Shown one piece after another: positions 25,770-36,235 of a stretch of DNA of 64,000 nucleotides. This DNA is from Larus michahellis (taxonomy: Eukaryota; Chordata; Aves; Charadriiformes; Laridae), in assembly GCF_964199755.1 (NCBI RefSeq), contig NC_133930.1:28793571-28857570 (forward strand), in the 5' to 3' direction. A model generated the notes under the pieces. That model was given only the letters and a program-made list of their open reading frames with translations, was not told where the DNA came from and searched no databases. A program made the position numbers and the translations under genes. Every line of letters begins with the position of its first letter. The stretch's first letter is position 1.

Positions 25770-28150
25770 TGGACTTTCCTGGGGCACCATCCTGCTACCT
25801 GAGGGGAAAAAGGATTGGGGGATTTTTAAGCCAAATGACAGTGTGAGGTATCCCAAGACCTGTTTCCTCCTTCTGCATGATGAACATAATTACGGTGTTA
25901 AGGATGCCAGGAAGGTGTTTGAGGCGAGAAAAGGCTGTGAGCCTTGTCGTACATTGTATAACCACAGCCAGGCCTGTAAATACTATTGCTGTCTCTGCTT
26001 TCCTCATAACCCTGCAGGTGACAAGGGTTGTGTGTCACAAGGGTAACAAGGTGTGCCAGCTGCAGGGTCCTCTCCAGGCCTGGAGAATGCTTACAGATTT
26101 TATAGAATGCTTATGGTTTTCTGTAAAAAGTGTGAGGCCTGCGCATGAAAATATCACAAACGTAACGTCTGGAAGTGCAGGCTGGCGTGTGAACAGATCT
26201 GTAACATAAACCAGCACCAGCGCTTTGTGCCCGTGACCAAAACTCCAGAGGCAGGGCAGGGCTGTACTATCGCTGAGCTGGGATGTGCTCAGGAAAGCAG
26301 GAGACACATACCCTAAATGATGTTTTTGCCATGGAGTTAGGAGCAGGTGTCCGCTGGGATGAAGAAGAAGAGGCAAAGAGGGAAACATCTGAATGGGAAC
26401 ATAAGTTTAAAGAGGATACACGTCTCGTAGACTTAATGGACAAAGTTTCAGAGCTGCACTTTCCTAGCAGGTGACACCAAAGGCTACGGTGGCTACTTTA
26501 TTGCTAGTCAGCTTCTGAAGGAATAAATGAATATGCAATTTACTCTCCAAGGTGTTGAATTCACGTGCATTGAATTCACTAGCCTAATTACACAAATTAC
26601 TCTTTCAATTTTTTACCCCAGCATTTTCCAACCTTTGTGTATCAGGCTCTGCCCATTTTTTCAACACTGCTCAGAACCAAAGTTACGTGGGGCCTCTTTG
26701 ACTACTAGAACATTATGGGGTGGACGGCATGATGCTTGAAGAGAAAAAGCTCTTCTCAGCACGGCACACAGCTAGTCAGGGGAAGATTTCTGTCTTGCAA
26801 AAAGAGCTGAGTTACTATTGCCAGCAAGATGTAAAAATTTTGAGGGAGGACTGCAGATCATACAGGAATGAGATTATGGTGATGAGCCATCTTACATTCT
26901 GAGAAAGAACACAGTAGAAAGGTGGAGGTTTGTCACCGTAGAGCTCCCTTTTCGTATACCATGCTACCCTCTCCTTGCACATCCACATGCCAGTTTATGT
27001 GCCTCAAACCTAACGCTGCAGTGCTCCTCCCTCCGGGTGGCATTTTGTCTGCCTTACAAAGCAGCCCCTGATGAAGATATAAATTACTACGATTTTACTA
27101 GCCTCTATCCCTTCATCAACAAAACAAAAACATGTCCTCTTGTGTGCCCCAAAGCATTTTTGAGAATTTTGACACCCTGACGGACTGCTCGGGAATGGTC
27201 ACAGCAAAGATCTACCTGCCTCGTGGGCTCTTTTTCCCCTGAGAGTCAATGGCAAGCTATCTTTTCCCTTATGCTACTCTTGTGCTGAAACCTGCCAGGT
27301 CCCCTGCACCCAGTGTGAAGAAAGAGCCTATGTGGACACCTGGTGTTCCTGGGAACTGAACAAGACTCTGCACAGGGCTACAGGTAAGTTTTTGCAAGGT
27401 TTTGCATGGAGGGGTAGCAGCGTCTTCTCAAATTGCATAGAACTGCGCCTCTGCCAGAAGCAGGAAGCATCAGGCTACCCAGCCTGGGGCACAGATGATA
27501 GGAAAAAAAGCTAAATATGTTGAAGATTATGGGCAGAAAGAAGATGTCTCTTTGTGGGCTGAACATATCAAGAAAAACCCTGCCAAATGCCAAATTAAAA
27601 AAACGTTTTTAAATTCTCTGTGGGGGAAATTTGAACAGAGATCCAACCTCCCCAACACCACCATTGCAAGAGAACCAGATGAGTTGCATGTTTACCTCTT
27701 TTCTCTGGCTTATGATGTGTGCTCATATCTTTTTTTTGATGAGGGATTGATCCTTCACATGGCTGCTGATCATATGAATGAGCTGCATGTGCACTCTCAC
27801 AGAACATCCATTCTTGAAATGGGGCTGTAGTTGCTTGGCTGGTGTTTGCTCATCACCATGTGGCCCGCATACAGAGCCGCGAGATTCGTATCTTCAAGTT
27901 GAAAGGGTTCTTAGCATAACTGCAGCTAAAAGTGTCATTGTTTACACACCCAAAAACAACAAAGTCCAGCAGCTGTCCCAGAAACAGATTTTCCCAGCTG
28001 CTGACACTACTGCTGGATGGTGTGGTGAGCACTTTCATGCCCAGCTGGTCCATACCTCAAAAACAATGGGCAAAGGGAGCTCCTCCACCACCACCTGGCC
28101 TCTCCACCTGACACTTACCTTCAGATATAGTTTGCAATTCACGGGCCTGT
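25770..28150 (+). pseudogene. Fossil protein-primed family B DNA polymerase, Polinton/Maverick-adintovirus type
   Basis: Fragments on the plus strand match, in the right order, the DNA polymerase of Polinton/Maverick elements and adintoviruses, which copies their linear genomes from a protein primer. Seen are: an N-terminal part with FLLLHDEHNY and a cysteine/histidine cluster (about 25,850-26,010); an exonuclease II-like KGYGGYFI (26,479-26,502, glycine where the family has the catalytic aspartate); FNFLP (from 26,604); YVGPL just before a stop; exonuclease III-like YYCQQDVKILR (26,813-26,845); palm motif A DFTSLYP (27,091-27,111); the family hallmark KQEASGYPAW (27,458-27,487); and motif B NSLWGKF (27,612-27,632). 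Motif C is present only as AAKS near 27,930-27,950, without its aspartates. Breaks include TAA 26,524-26,526, TGA 26,699-26,701 and frame changes near 27,155, 27,238 and 27,500. It is clearly dead. Family assignment is strong; Polinton versus adintovirus cannot be settled here. Confidence 0.85.
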
Positions 28151-29132
28151 TGGCTGTTTCTTCTCGTTCATTAGGTCCTTTTTGGGAACACCTTAGGGTC
28201 TTTTTGTTATTCGAATAAATAGTTCACTATTAAGTCTATCCCCAACCAGTAGTGTGAAGTCGCACAACCCAACTCACAGCTTTCTCCAAAATCTCATTTC
28301 AGATTCAATTTGTATGAAGTGGGTGGGATAAAAGCCGATGAGATACAACTGCAACATTGGTCAGCTCCAGTCCCAAGGCTCTGCAGGCACCCAAGGACAG
28401 CAAATGGATTTTTCATCTTTTCTGTTACAAGGATGTTAGTGGAGACTAGATCCTATGTGGACCTGGAGTTTATAATACAGGGAATTTTTCAAGAGGACTA
28501 TTATAAAGGGCCTGAGCCAAAGCCTGCCCAGTTAACAAGAGTCTTTCCTTGCATTGCAGAGGAAAAAAACAGCATCCTCACGTATATCCTAAATAACACC
28601 AATACTATGAATCATATACTTTTAACGTATCGCTAACATCTGTCTCTTTTCACACTGAGGAACTTGGCCAAGAGAGCACAAACAGGATCTTTACCAGCTA
28701 AAATATACAGGAAGTCATCCACAGAGGGGGGAAAAAAGTAAAAAAAATGTATCTACCGTGTAGGGCATAGACACATTTCGTAATAGTCATATACTAAGAT
28801 TTCTCAAAAAAATATGTACAACTTATGTACCCCAAACATCATTGGCCTAATTATTGTGAACTAAAGGGAAAGCAAAATTCAGACCTTTTAAATCCTAGCT
28901 TTGTTCTTTTCCATTTTATTTAATTGGCATGTGGAATTTCTCCCTTTATCCTGGTTTTTTTTTGGCGATTTTATATCTTGCTTTATAAACCATTCCTCCA
29001 GCCTCCAGCTGGTTTCATCTCCCATCCCACCCACTTGCCTTCTCTGTGTGACTTGAGTATTCATTCTCCCTTGCAACTAATGAACGCTGATATTTTTTTA
29101 GTGCAAAGTCTGCATTGTACTGCTACCAATAA
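28151..29132. other. DNA downstream of the polymerase fossil, origin uncertain
   Basis: An open frame at 28310-28636 (108 codons, ending ILNNTNTMNHILLTYR) follows the polymerase remnant. I do not recognise it as a capsid, protease, ATPase or integrase, and it may be chance. No terminal inverted repeat marking the end of a viral insert was found by eye. The remainder is A/T-rich with A tracts. Confidence 0.35.
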
Positions 29133-29287
29133 TCATAGAATCACAGAATGGTTGGAGCTGGAAGGGACTTTAAAGATCATCTAGATCCAACCCCCCTGCC
29201 ATGAGCAGGGACACCTCCCACTAGACCAGGCTGCTCAAAGCCCCATCCAGCCTGGCCTTGAACACTTCCACGGAAGAGGCATCCACA
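29133..29287 (-). mobile_element. CR1 3' end fragment, reverse orientation
   Basis: This is about 155 bases of CR1 3' end on the minus strand. The plus strand begins TCATAGAATCACAGAATGG, the reversed ATTCTATG tail, and continues through CATGAGCAGGGACACCTCCC and ACTAGACCAGGCTGCTCAAA into the last coding residues. It is the same subfamily as the copy at 13.33-13.92 kb. Only the last 20 or so codons of ORF2 and the 3' UTR remain. Confidence 0.95.
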
Positions 29288-32126
29288 AGTACACCAATAT
29301 CATGGATTCAACCTCAGGTAAAAAAAACTCCTCTTGGGCAGTAACAGTGTCAGCTTTGCTTTCTGTACATGGCATGTGCTTTTCTGCAGTCCCAAAGAGT
29401 AAGAAAGTGGAAGAGGGCTCCAACTTAGATAGCCCGTGTTTTAGGACTATTGGCTACAAATGCCGGTCTCGGACTGTGATCATGTCGTTCTCAGTTATGA
29501 ACTACATGCAGCTAAGGTCTTTTATCCTGTATTTAGTCTACCATCTCTTATGCTCGTGGGTATTTTTTTCACCTCATGTTTGTGCAGTGCCTCACACTAT
29601 TTCCATGAGGCCAGAGTTATCAGGTGGGAAACCACACAGGGTGAAAAGCTGCCAGCACTCTATGGAAATATGTATTGAGAAAGGTCAATTTCAGGTTGGT
29701 GGGGAAGGTAGAGATTGAAAAGTTTTCAGGAGTTTTTATTTTTGTTAAGAATATTATAATCTTTCCAGGTTACTATTTAAGAAGTGATGACTAGGAAAGT
29801 GAGCTGAAACCCTTAAAATGGACATACACTTCTATAAACAATATGAAACAATTTCATTCTTAATTTATTTCACTCACTGAAGAAGATAAAATACTCCCAT
29901 GATCATGTTTTTCCAAAGCCATGGCTTGAGGCACACTAAAACCGTCTCCTTTTTTTTTTTGTGCCTTGACCTGGAGCATTTAATTTAATTTCCACATTGT
30001 TAAGAACAAAATCTTAATTAAAATGAGAAATCTGTTAGGAGGGGGGAGTTTGGTTTACAAAGCTATATCCTGCATACCAATAGTAATCAGACTGCACTAG
30101 TTACAGTGGTTTGCCTTTACCACTGAAAGATGACTTGCTTTCATCAGATAAATATGCAAACAGAGCACAGCAGAGCCTTAACATTAAAGTTGTCACTAGC
30201 AGCTCAAGATGTTTTAAGTTACATCAAAGGAAATATCTCCCACAGCGAGATCACGAGTTGCACAGTCCAAAGCCTGGCTTTGTTATTGCACAGCTGGGGG
30301 TAGGGGGAAGGGAATCATTACAGTTGCATTAAAAGAAAGTAACAACACAAAATTTATTTATTTCTCTTCTAGTCTGGCCCTCCCCCGGGAAAAAGAACTA
30401 AACAGCAACAAATGTTTTTTGAAAAGACTATGTTTCATTCAGTGATCATGTGTGAATGACGGAATATAGCAGAATTAAAATTAAGGTGTGAAAAAGGAGG
30501 CTTGTTGGACAGGGGACCCGTGCTGAGTGTGTAGGTACACAATCGGCCCCCTCCCCATCACTTGTGGTACATAACCAACTTAGGGGAGTCCAGAAATACA
30601 ACCTCCTTTTGCCACTGCAGGGTTGAGGCATGGGGAAGTAACAGGTTTGTCAGTCACAAGAAGCTAGACAGTCCCCGGTTCTGGTCTGTGCTCAGAAACA
30701 CACCTTTCAGGTGCATTTGGGCTGTTTTATCATGAGAATCAGATAGGTCTGGTGTGGTGTACCTGCCCCTGAGCACTTTGAACCAGTGGAAACAAGGGGG
30801 CAGAAACACAGCTGTCTCCATAAGTGGTGGTTGCTGTGCGAAGAGAGCAGATGGAACTCACATAAAAATGAGGGGAAAGAGAACAAAGGAAGAAACACAA
30901 GAGCAGGAAGGAGAGTGAGGGACGTAAGAGACAAAAAGCAGGGATAAGAGACCTCAACCAGCAAAGCAGATAAGGAAAAAGGCACTTCCTTCTAAAGGTA
31001 GTAACTAGCCCATATTTCACAAAATACGTGGTGAACATTCCCAATGCATGCCAAGGGTTAGTTTTTTAAAGATGTTCACAGCATTCAACAAAGCACAAAT
31101 CAGCTACCGTGCAGTCTACAGCCTCCTCCTTTTGGTGGGAGGTGGGGTATCCAACCTGCCTGCAGGCAGGTTTGAGCTGGAGGCGGAAGGGAGTATCTGG
31201 ATGCTTGTCCTTGTGGAGATCCTGCAGGTTAGCTCAGGACATCAGGTGTGTTTATCTTGCCAGCTCCACACTTTTATTACTCCCTAGAAACGCTGCCAAA
31301 CCTGAAGCAGCGTACTGGTGGCATGGTTTGTCTTACACATGGTTAATAATGGACTTACAGAAGTAGGTTATTATGATAAAAATAAAAAATTTTAAAAAGA
31401 GATTTCTATGGGCAGCTGTATTGATGATGACACAGCAGTCCTCTGAATTCCCTTCTCTTCCCTTCCCACTGACTTAGCCCACCTGCTCACTTTGGTGGCT
31501 TCTAGGATTTGCACTCACACCTGGTTATTGTATACTTTGATTCAAGGAGTTGCCTTACAAAGAGAAGCAACTAGAGAGACTCAGTGCAAACTTGTACGGC
31601 ACTTCAAACTATGCTGAGTTCAACACTGATTTTTAATGAAAGGTAAGTAACATTCATGGACACCTCTGCAGCAAACAAATGTTAGTCTATTTTCTTTTTT
31701 GGTAAAAACCAAATGAGCAAGTGACCTTTGTGAGATGACTTGGAGGATCCAAATCCAACTCCCATCAGGCAGATATACAAAAGTTCCTCACCACTGCTAA
31801 TCATCCCATGTTCGTAGCACACCCCTCTCTGCAATTCTGCAGAGAGTAATGTAGAAACCAACACGTTTTCTCTATGTTTAAAAAAATGATGCAAAGCTCT
31901 GCTTTTTCAGCAAGGGAATCTTGATAATTTTTGGAAGAACTGCCTCCTAAACTAGTCTTTCACAGAGACTAGAAGATCATTTTGAGAGATAACCTATAGC
32001 TTTTTCCAGTAGGCTTCATAATTGCAAAATAATATCTCCTTTCCTCCAAGCATCACTAGGGCGGTTTTTCCCATTTTTTTGGAGACTGGACTTAACAAAA
32101 GTGCCTGTGGGTCTTAAGAACCACAC
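29288..32126. other. Intergenic DNA, nothing recognised
   Basis: Short chance frames only, the longest 138 codons at 29302-29718, with no family signature. No named repeat was identified. Confidence 0.45.
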
Positions 32127-32880
32127 TACAGACTCACAGAATAACTGAAGCTGGAAGGGCTTCTTGTTCAACCCTCTTGCCCAGAGCAGCATCAGTGTCT
32201 CTAGGCAGCCTGTGTCGGTGTTTGATCACCCTCGGGGCATTACAGTGTTTTCTTGTGTTCAGATGGAATTTCATCTGTTACAGTTTGTGTCCTTTGCCTC
32301 TTGCCCTTTCACTACACACCACTGAGAAGAGCTGGGCTCCATTGTCTTCCTTCTCAAGTATTTATACACATTGATAAGATCCCCTTGCGCCTTCTCTTCT
32401 CCAAGATTAACACTCCTAGCTCTCTCAGCCTCATAAGACAGGTGCTACAATCCCTTGACAATCTTCATAGCGCTTTGCTGGACTCATTCCAGGCATCCCA
32501 AAGATTGCTTGTGTCCTGCTATGTTGCTCCTCCAGCAGGTATCTGGGTGGTTCATGTCCCCCAAGAGAACCAGGTCCTGCAAATGTGAGGCTTCTTGCAT
32601 CTCTCTGAAGAAGAACTCATCTACTTGTTCTTCTTGAACAGGAGGTCTATAGCAGACACTCACCACAACACCACTCAGGTTGGTCTGCCTGCTTGACCCG
32701 TATACTCTTCATTGGCTCCTGACTCAGCCCAAGGCAGAGCTCCATGCATCGCTGCTCCTTGCTCACATAAAGGGCAGCTCCCCCTCCTCACCTTCCCAGC
32801 CTCTCTTTCCTCAAGAGTAACTATCCATGCACTGTGGTCCTTTATAATCCCTACGCTGCAAGAATTAGTGTAGAGGCTTT
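32127..32880 (-). mobile_element. CR1 copy with a large internal deletion, reverse orientation
   Basis: Read on the minus strand, the 5' part (about 32,880 to 32,494) encodes a piece of the CR1 endonuclease: a GGGAALYV motif near 32,790-32,767, then SVCYRPPVQEEQVDEFFF and LLGDMNHPDTCW within 32,666-32,484. At about 32,490 the sequence jumps directly into the C-terminal domain and 3' UTR, which run to about 32,127. Compared with the copy at 1-2592, about 1.9 kb is missing, including all reverse transcriptase catalytic motifs. The two sides meet at a CTGGA sequence that both parent positions also carry. A frameshift separates GGGAALYV from SVCYRPP. The endonuclease wording differs from the first copy, so it is another subfamily. 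Confidence 0.9.
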
Positions 32881-35800
32881 TTGGGGAGGCAGCCAAGTGT
32901 GCTGATTACCCAGAAAGGCCATGAGTGTTCTCCCTGTAAAGCTGTTCCCCAGGCACTTCCTTCTCTATATGCCTCTGCTTGAGGTGATTCCAGCGTCCAT
33001 TCTGTTTAAAGTCTACAACTTTGTACATTGAGATAATAGAAGTTAAATAAATTGGATTTAACAGATGTTCCCTGGTTTGTTTAGACTTCTTCCAGCTTGT
33101 ATTCATATCATCTGGATATGTATTTCCGTGGTACTCATGACGACGTTCTCCACAGCCATCTATTCCTACTATATTTTGCAAAAGGTGTTGAGCATGAAGT
33201 AAACAGCAGTCTCACCACGTTACATCTTTCCTGTGTTTAGTTCATTCCTATGAAGAGATCTCTCAAAACCTACAAAGCACTCAGAATGTGCCCCAGCACT
33301 AGGTCTGAGCAACGACTGACCGTCCTCTCTGTGATCCAGCCACTCCTTTCCACCTGTCTTGTCAGTGTCAGCATGAGCCAGAGCTGGGAACTCACTCAGC
33401 TGTAAAATTACTCAAGGAAAAAGGTTATTCTGAGCAGGATCCATTCCCCAGCCTCCCCTGGGTAAGAGCTGTGTGAGTGCTGGTGCCACAACATGTAGCA
33501 CAGATCAGCAGCGGTGTAAGCTCATGCTCGCGTTGTCACTGGAAAGCCATGTGTGAAACCTGATCATCACACTTGGCAGTAGAGCTGCTTCACTAGTTAC
33601 TCTTCAGCTGGCTCAGCTCACTAATTAGTTTCTGTTTTGCATGAATAGGTGTGCCGGCATGCTGGAGAGGGTGAAGGGGGGTGGGGGCAGCAGGGACCAG
33701 CCAGAGACTTGGGAACCAGCAACTCCTCAACATGCCTCTGCATTCACAGACACACATTGCCAAAAAAAAATCTTCCCAAATCTTGGCTGAAAGCAGATTT
33801 TTTAATAGCCTGCAACTCAATTCCCAAATCCCTAAGTGTTGTCAATCCCCAAAAAAGAGATCTCTCTGTTAAAAAAAAAATTTCGCTTCTTTTATTCCTC
33901 ATGGAAGGGGATTTTTCCTCTGCTTGAAATGCAAATGCTTTCTTTTACTCATTCAAAGCTGAACAGTATTTTAACAGTTTTGCTTGAAAGTCTTAAACAG
34001 ATAAGAATAGAAAGCTTTCATTTCTGACAGTTTTTTACAAGAGCGGGTGCATTTGTACTGGGCCCAGCATGTACAAATTTTATTAGCATGTAATTCCCTA
34101 ATTTCTTCACATCCTTTGTGTTTCCAGAACCAGGAGAAATAGAAATGTAATTTTTAATAACTCACAAATTTGTCACTTGATTGTGACTTCAAAATCTAGA
34201 GTATTAGGTGGAGTTTTAGTGATGAGACTGTACTGAGGGCTTTACCTCTTCACTCTAATTTCCTAATTCACTCAATAAATTTAACAGTTTTATGCAATTG
34301 ACTGTGATGATGGCAAGCTTCTCTGGTGGGAGTAGCTATTAAAAAAATGCTAAATAACTTACTGGTTTTAATGCATTTCATATTTTCATTATTTTGATAC
34401 AATAGCGATGTAAATTCAAGCTATAGTGCATTTAAATGGCATGATTTGATCTCCTTCCACTGTGGATGGATGGCTTGCAAACAACTGTCCATATCCTTGC
34501 TCTCAAAGTTGGCCTTACATCAAAACAGGATTTTAGAGAACACTGGCTCGTGGGAACCTAAACACTTACTGAATGACAGCAATCTTCTGAGGTATCTTTT
34601 AGTAAAGATAGACACTGATCTGGTCTTCTGCAATGAACAAGAAGTATTGACCAATGGCATGATTTGGGGGAGTGAAATATTATTAAAATACTGAATTTTT
34701 AATACAATATTATGCCCCCCAATCTAAGATGTATACAGGAGTCTTTCAGTTTACGTGCAGACACTCTACTTTTAAGGATAACGAGTAATTTCAAAGCAGT
34801 TCTCGTTTTCTTCTTAAAAACACTGATGTTTGTTTTCAACTAAACAGTATCATTTGCTGAACATCATGAGTCTGAAAAATAATAGCAGAGTTAAAAAGCT
34901 GTTTATGGGAAAATAATTCTTTACGTGTTGAGGTGTTTTGTAGCTGAGAATTCAAAGAAAAGAGCAAAGCTTCCAACAACCAAACCCTGTAAATATCCTA
35001 GGTGTACTTTCTCGTATGAACATGTTTTCTGTAATGTTTTTCATTACATTGATAATTTGCAGATTGTCTTTGCTGGCCTCAGCATTTCCTGAGGAAATGA
35101 CCCAGAAGAAATTCAGAAAACGAGACTAGATGAAGCTGAAGACAAAGCAAATTGCAAAGGAAGAAGATACCGAAGAATATGAGAACAGGAGACCATACCA
35201 AATTCTTGCAATATGCAGAGTCAAGGGATAGGAATAAAAGGAAACAGCATTCCCTTTTTCAGTAAGTAAGGAACTTCAGTAAGTTCCCTTTTTCTTGAAC
35301 TTCAGTAAGTTCAGGAAACTGAACTGCAAGCAGACAGGATCAAGACAACTAGAAAGGTGGAAAATAGTGAAAAGTCTTGAAAAAATACAAGTATTGGATA
35401 CTTTCTCCCTCTAAAATATAGCTGTCTTCATTAAGCAAAAAACATACTGTAAAGGAGGATAGTCTGCAATGTTTCCAAAGTGAGCTGGCTTATAATGAAC
35501 TAGCTGATCAGCTTAAAAATAATAAACCTACATACACATACTGCTTTATACTAATGGAAATGCTACACAACATATCGTAACATGCCTAAGATTTGTTTAA
35601 ATGTTTGGGCTAAGGATTGCAGACAGCAGACTCTAACATCACATGATTTCAAACAAATAAAAGGTGGCATTCTGCAATTCCAATAAATTTGGAAAAATAT
35701 TCCTAGCTTCCTCTCTGCACCATTAGGCATCCATCCTCGTGACAAAATCATTATGCTAAGCACTGTTAGAGAAGATCTTGCTGGTAGAAAGGAGAGCAAT

Positions 35801-35914
35801 ATGAGTTAAGTATCTTGTTGTATCTCATGGTTGCCATGATAAATAATGACAAATATGCTCAAAGTACTAGGTAGTAGATTACTGCCTTTTAGGCAATGCC
35901 AAAGAAAGGAAAGA
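32881..35914. other. Intergenic DNA, nothing recognised
   Basis: A/T-rich sequence with short open frames and a small local repeat near 35.25-35.31 kb. No gene or named repeat can be supported. Confidence 0.45.
35249..35314. repeat. Short tandem repeat containing an inverted repeat
   Basis: The 16-base GAACTTCAGTAAGTTC, itself an inverted repeat (GAACTT/AAGTTC around CAGT), occurs at 35271-35286 and 35297-35312. Copies of TTCCCTTTTTC also alternate with it. The sequence probably arose by local duplication. Confidence 0.75.
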
Positions 35915-36235
35915 CTTAGATCAGAAGGCACCCGTGGAAGTCACCTAATGCAAGTAAGAAGTCACCTTCTGCTCCAGGCAAGACTAGATGAAGTTGACAA
36001 ATTTTGAAAATCTGAAAGGATAGAGATTGTGCAGTCTCTCTGAGCCTCTGTCCAGGACTAGCACGACTCCCATGGTTCCTTATTGCAGCTTTCACCTATT
36101 TTTTTTTTTTGTTTTCCCTTTCCGTTTCATTTCTGAGAAAAAAATTGTCTCTTTCTTCTCCTTAAGCTCCCTCCAGGTGGTGGGAGGCTGCTTCAGTTTC
36201 CCCACCTCGTCCTGCTCTCACTGGGCTGAACAAGC
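35915..36235 (-). mobile_element. Probable old CR1 fragment, reverse orientation
   Basis: The plus strand carries diverged but ordered CR1 3' elements: GAAGGCACCCGTGGAAGTCA (3' UTR), TTTTGAAAATCTGAAAGGAT (end of ORF2), and CTCCCTCCAGGTGGTGGGAG followed by CTGGGCTGAACAAGCAGC (C-terminal domain). Insertions, including a poly-T run at about 36,100-36,110, break it up. No reading frame survives. The identification rests on the order of several diverged blocks rather than one strong match. Confidence 0.55.

Noticed and set aside
26283-26474. Acidic 63-codon frame (DEEEEAKRETSEW region) as a separate gene
   Set aside because: It lies inside the span of the polymerase fossil and has no stand-alone family match; more likely decayed polymerase or inserted sequence.
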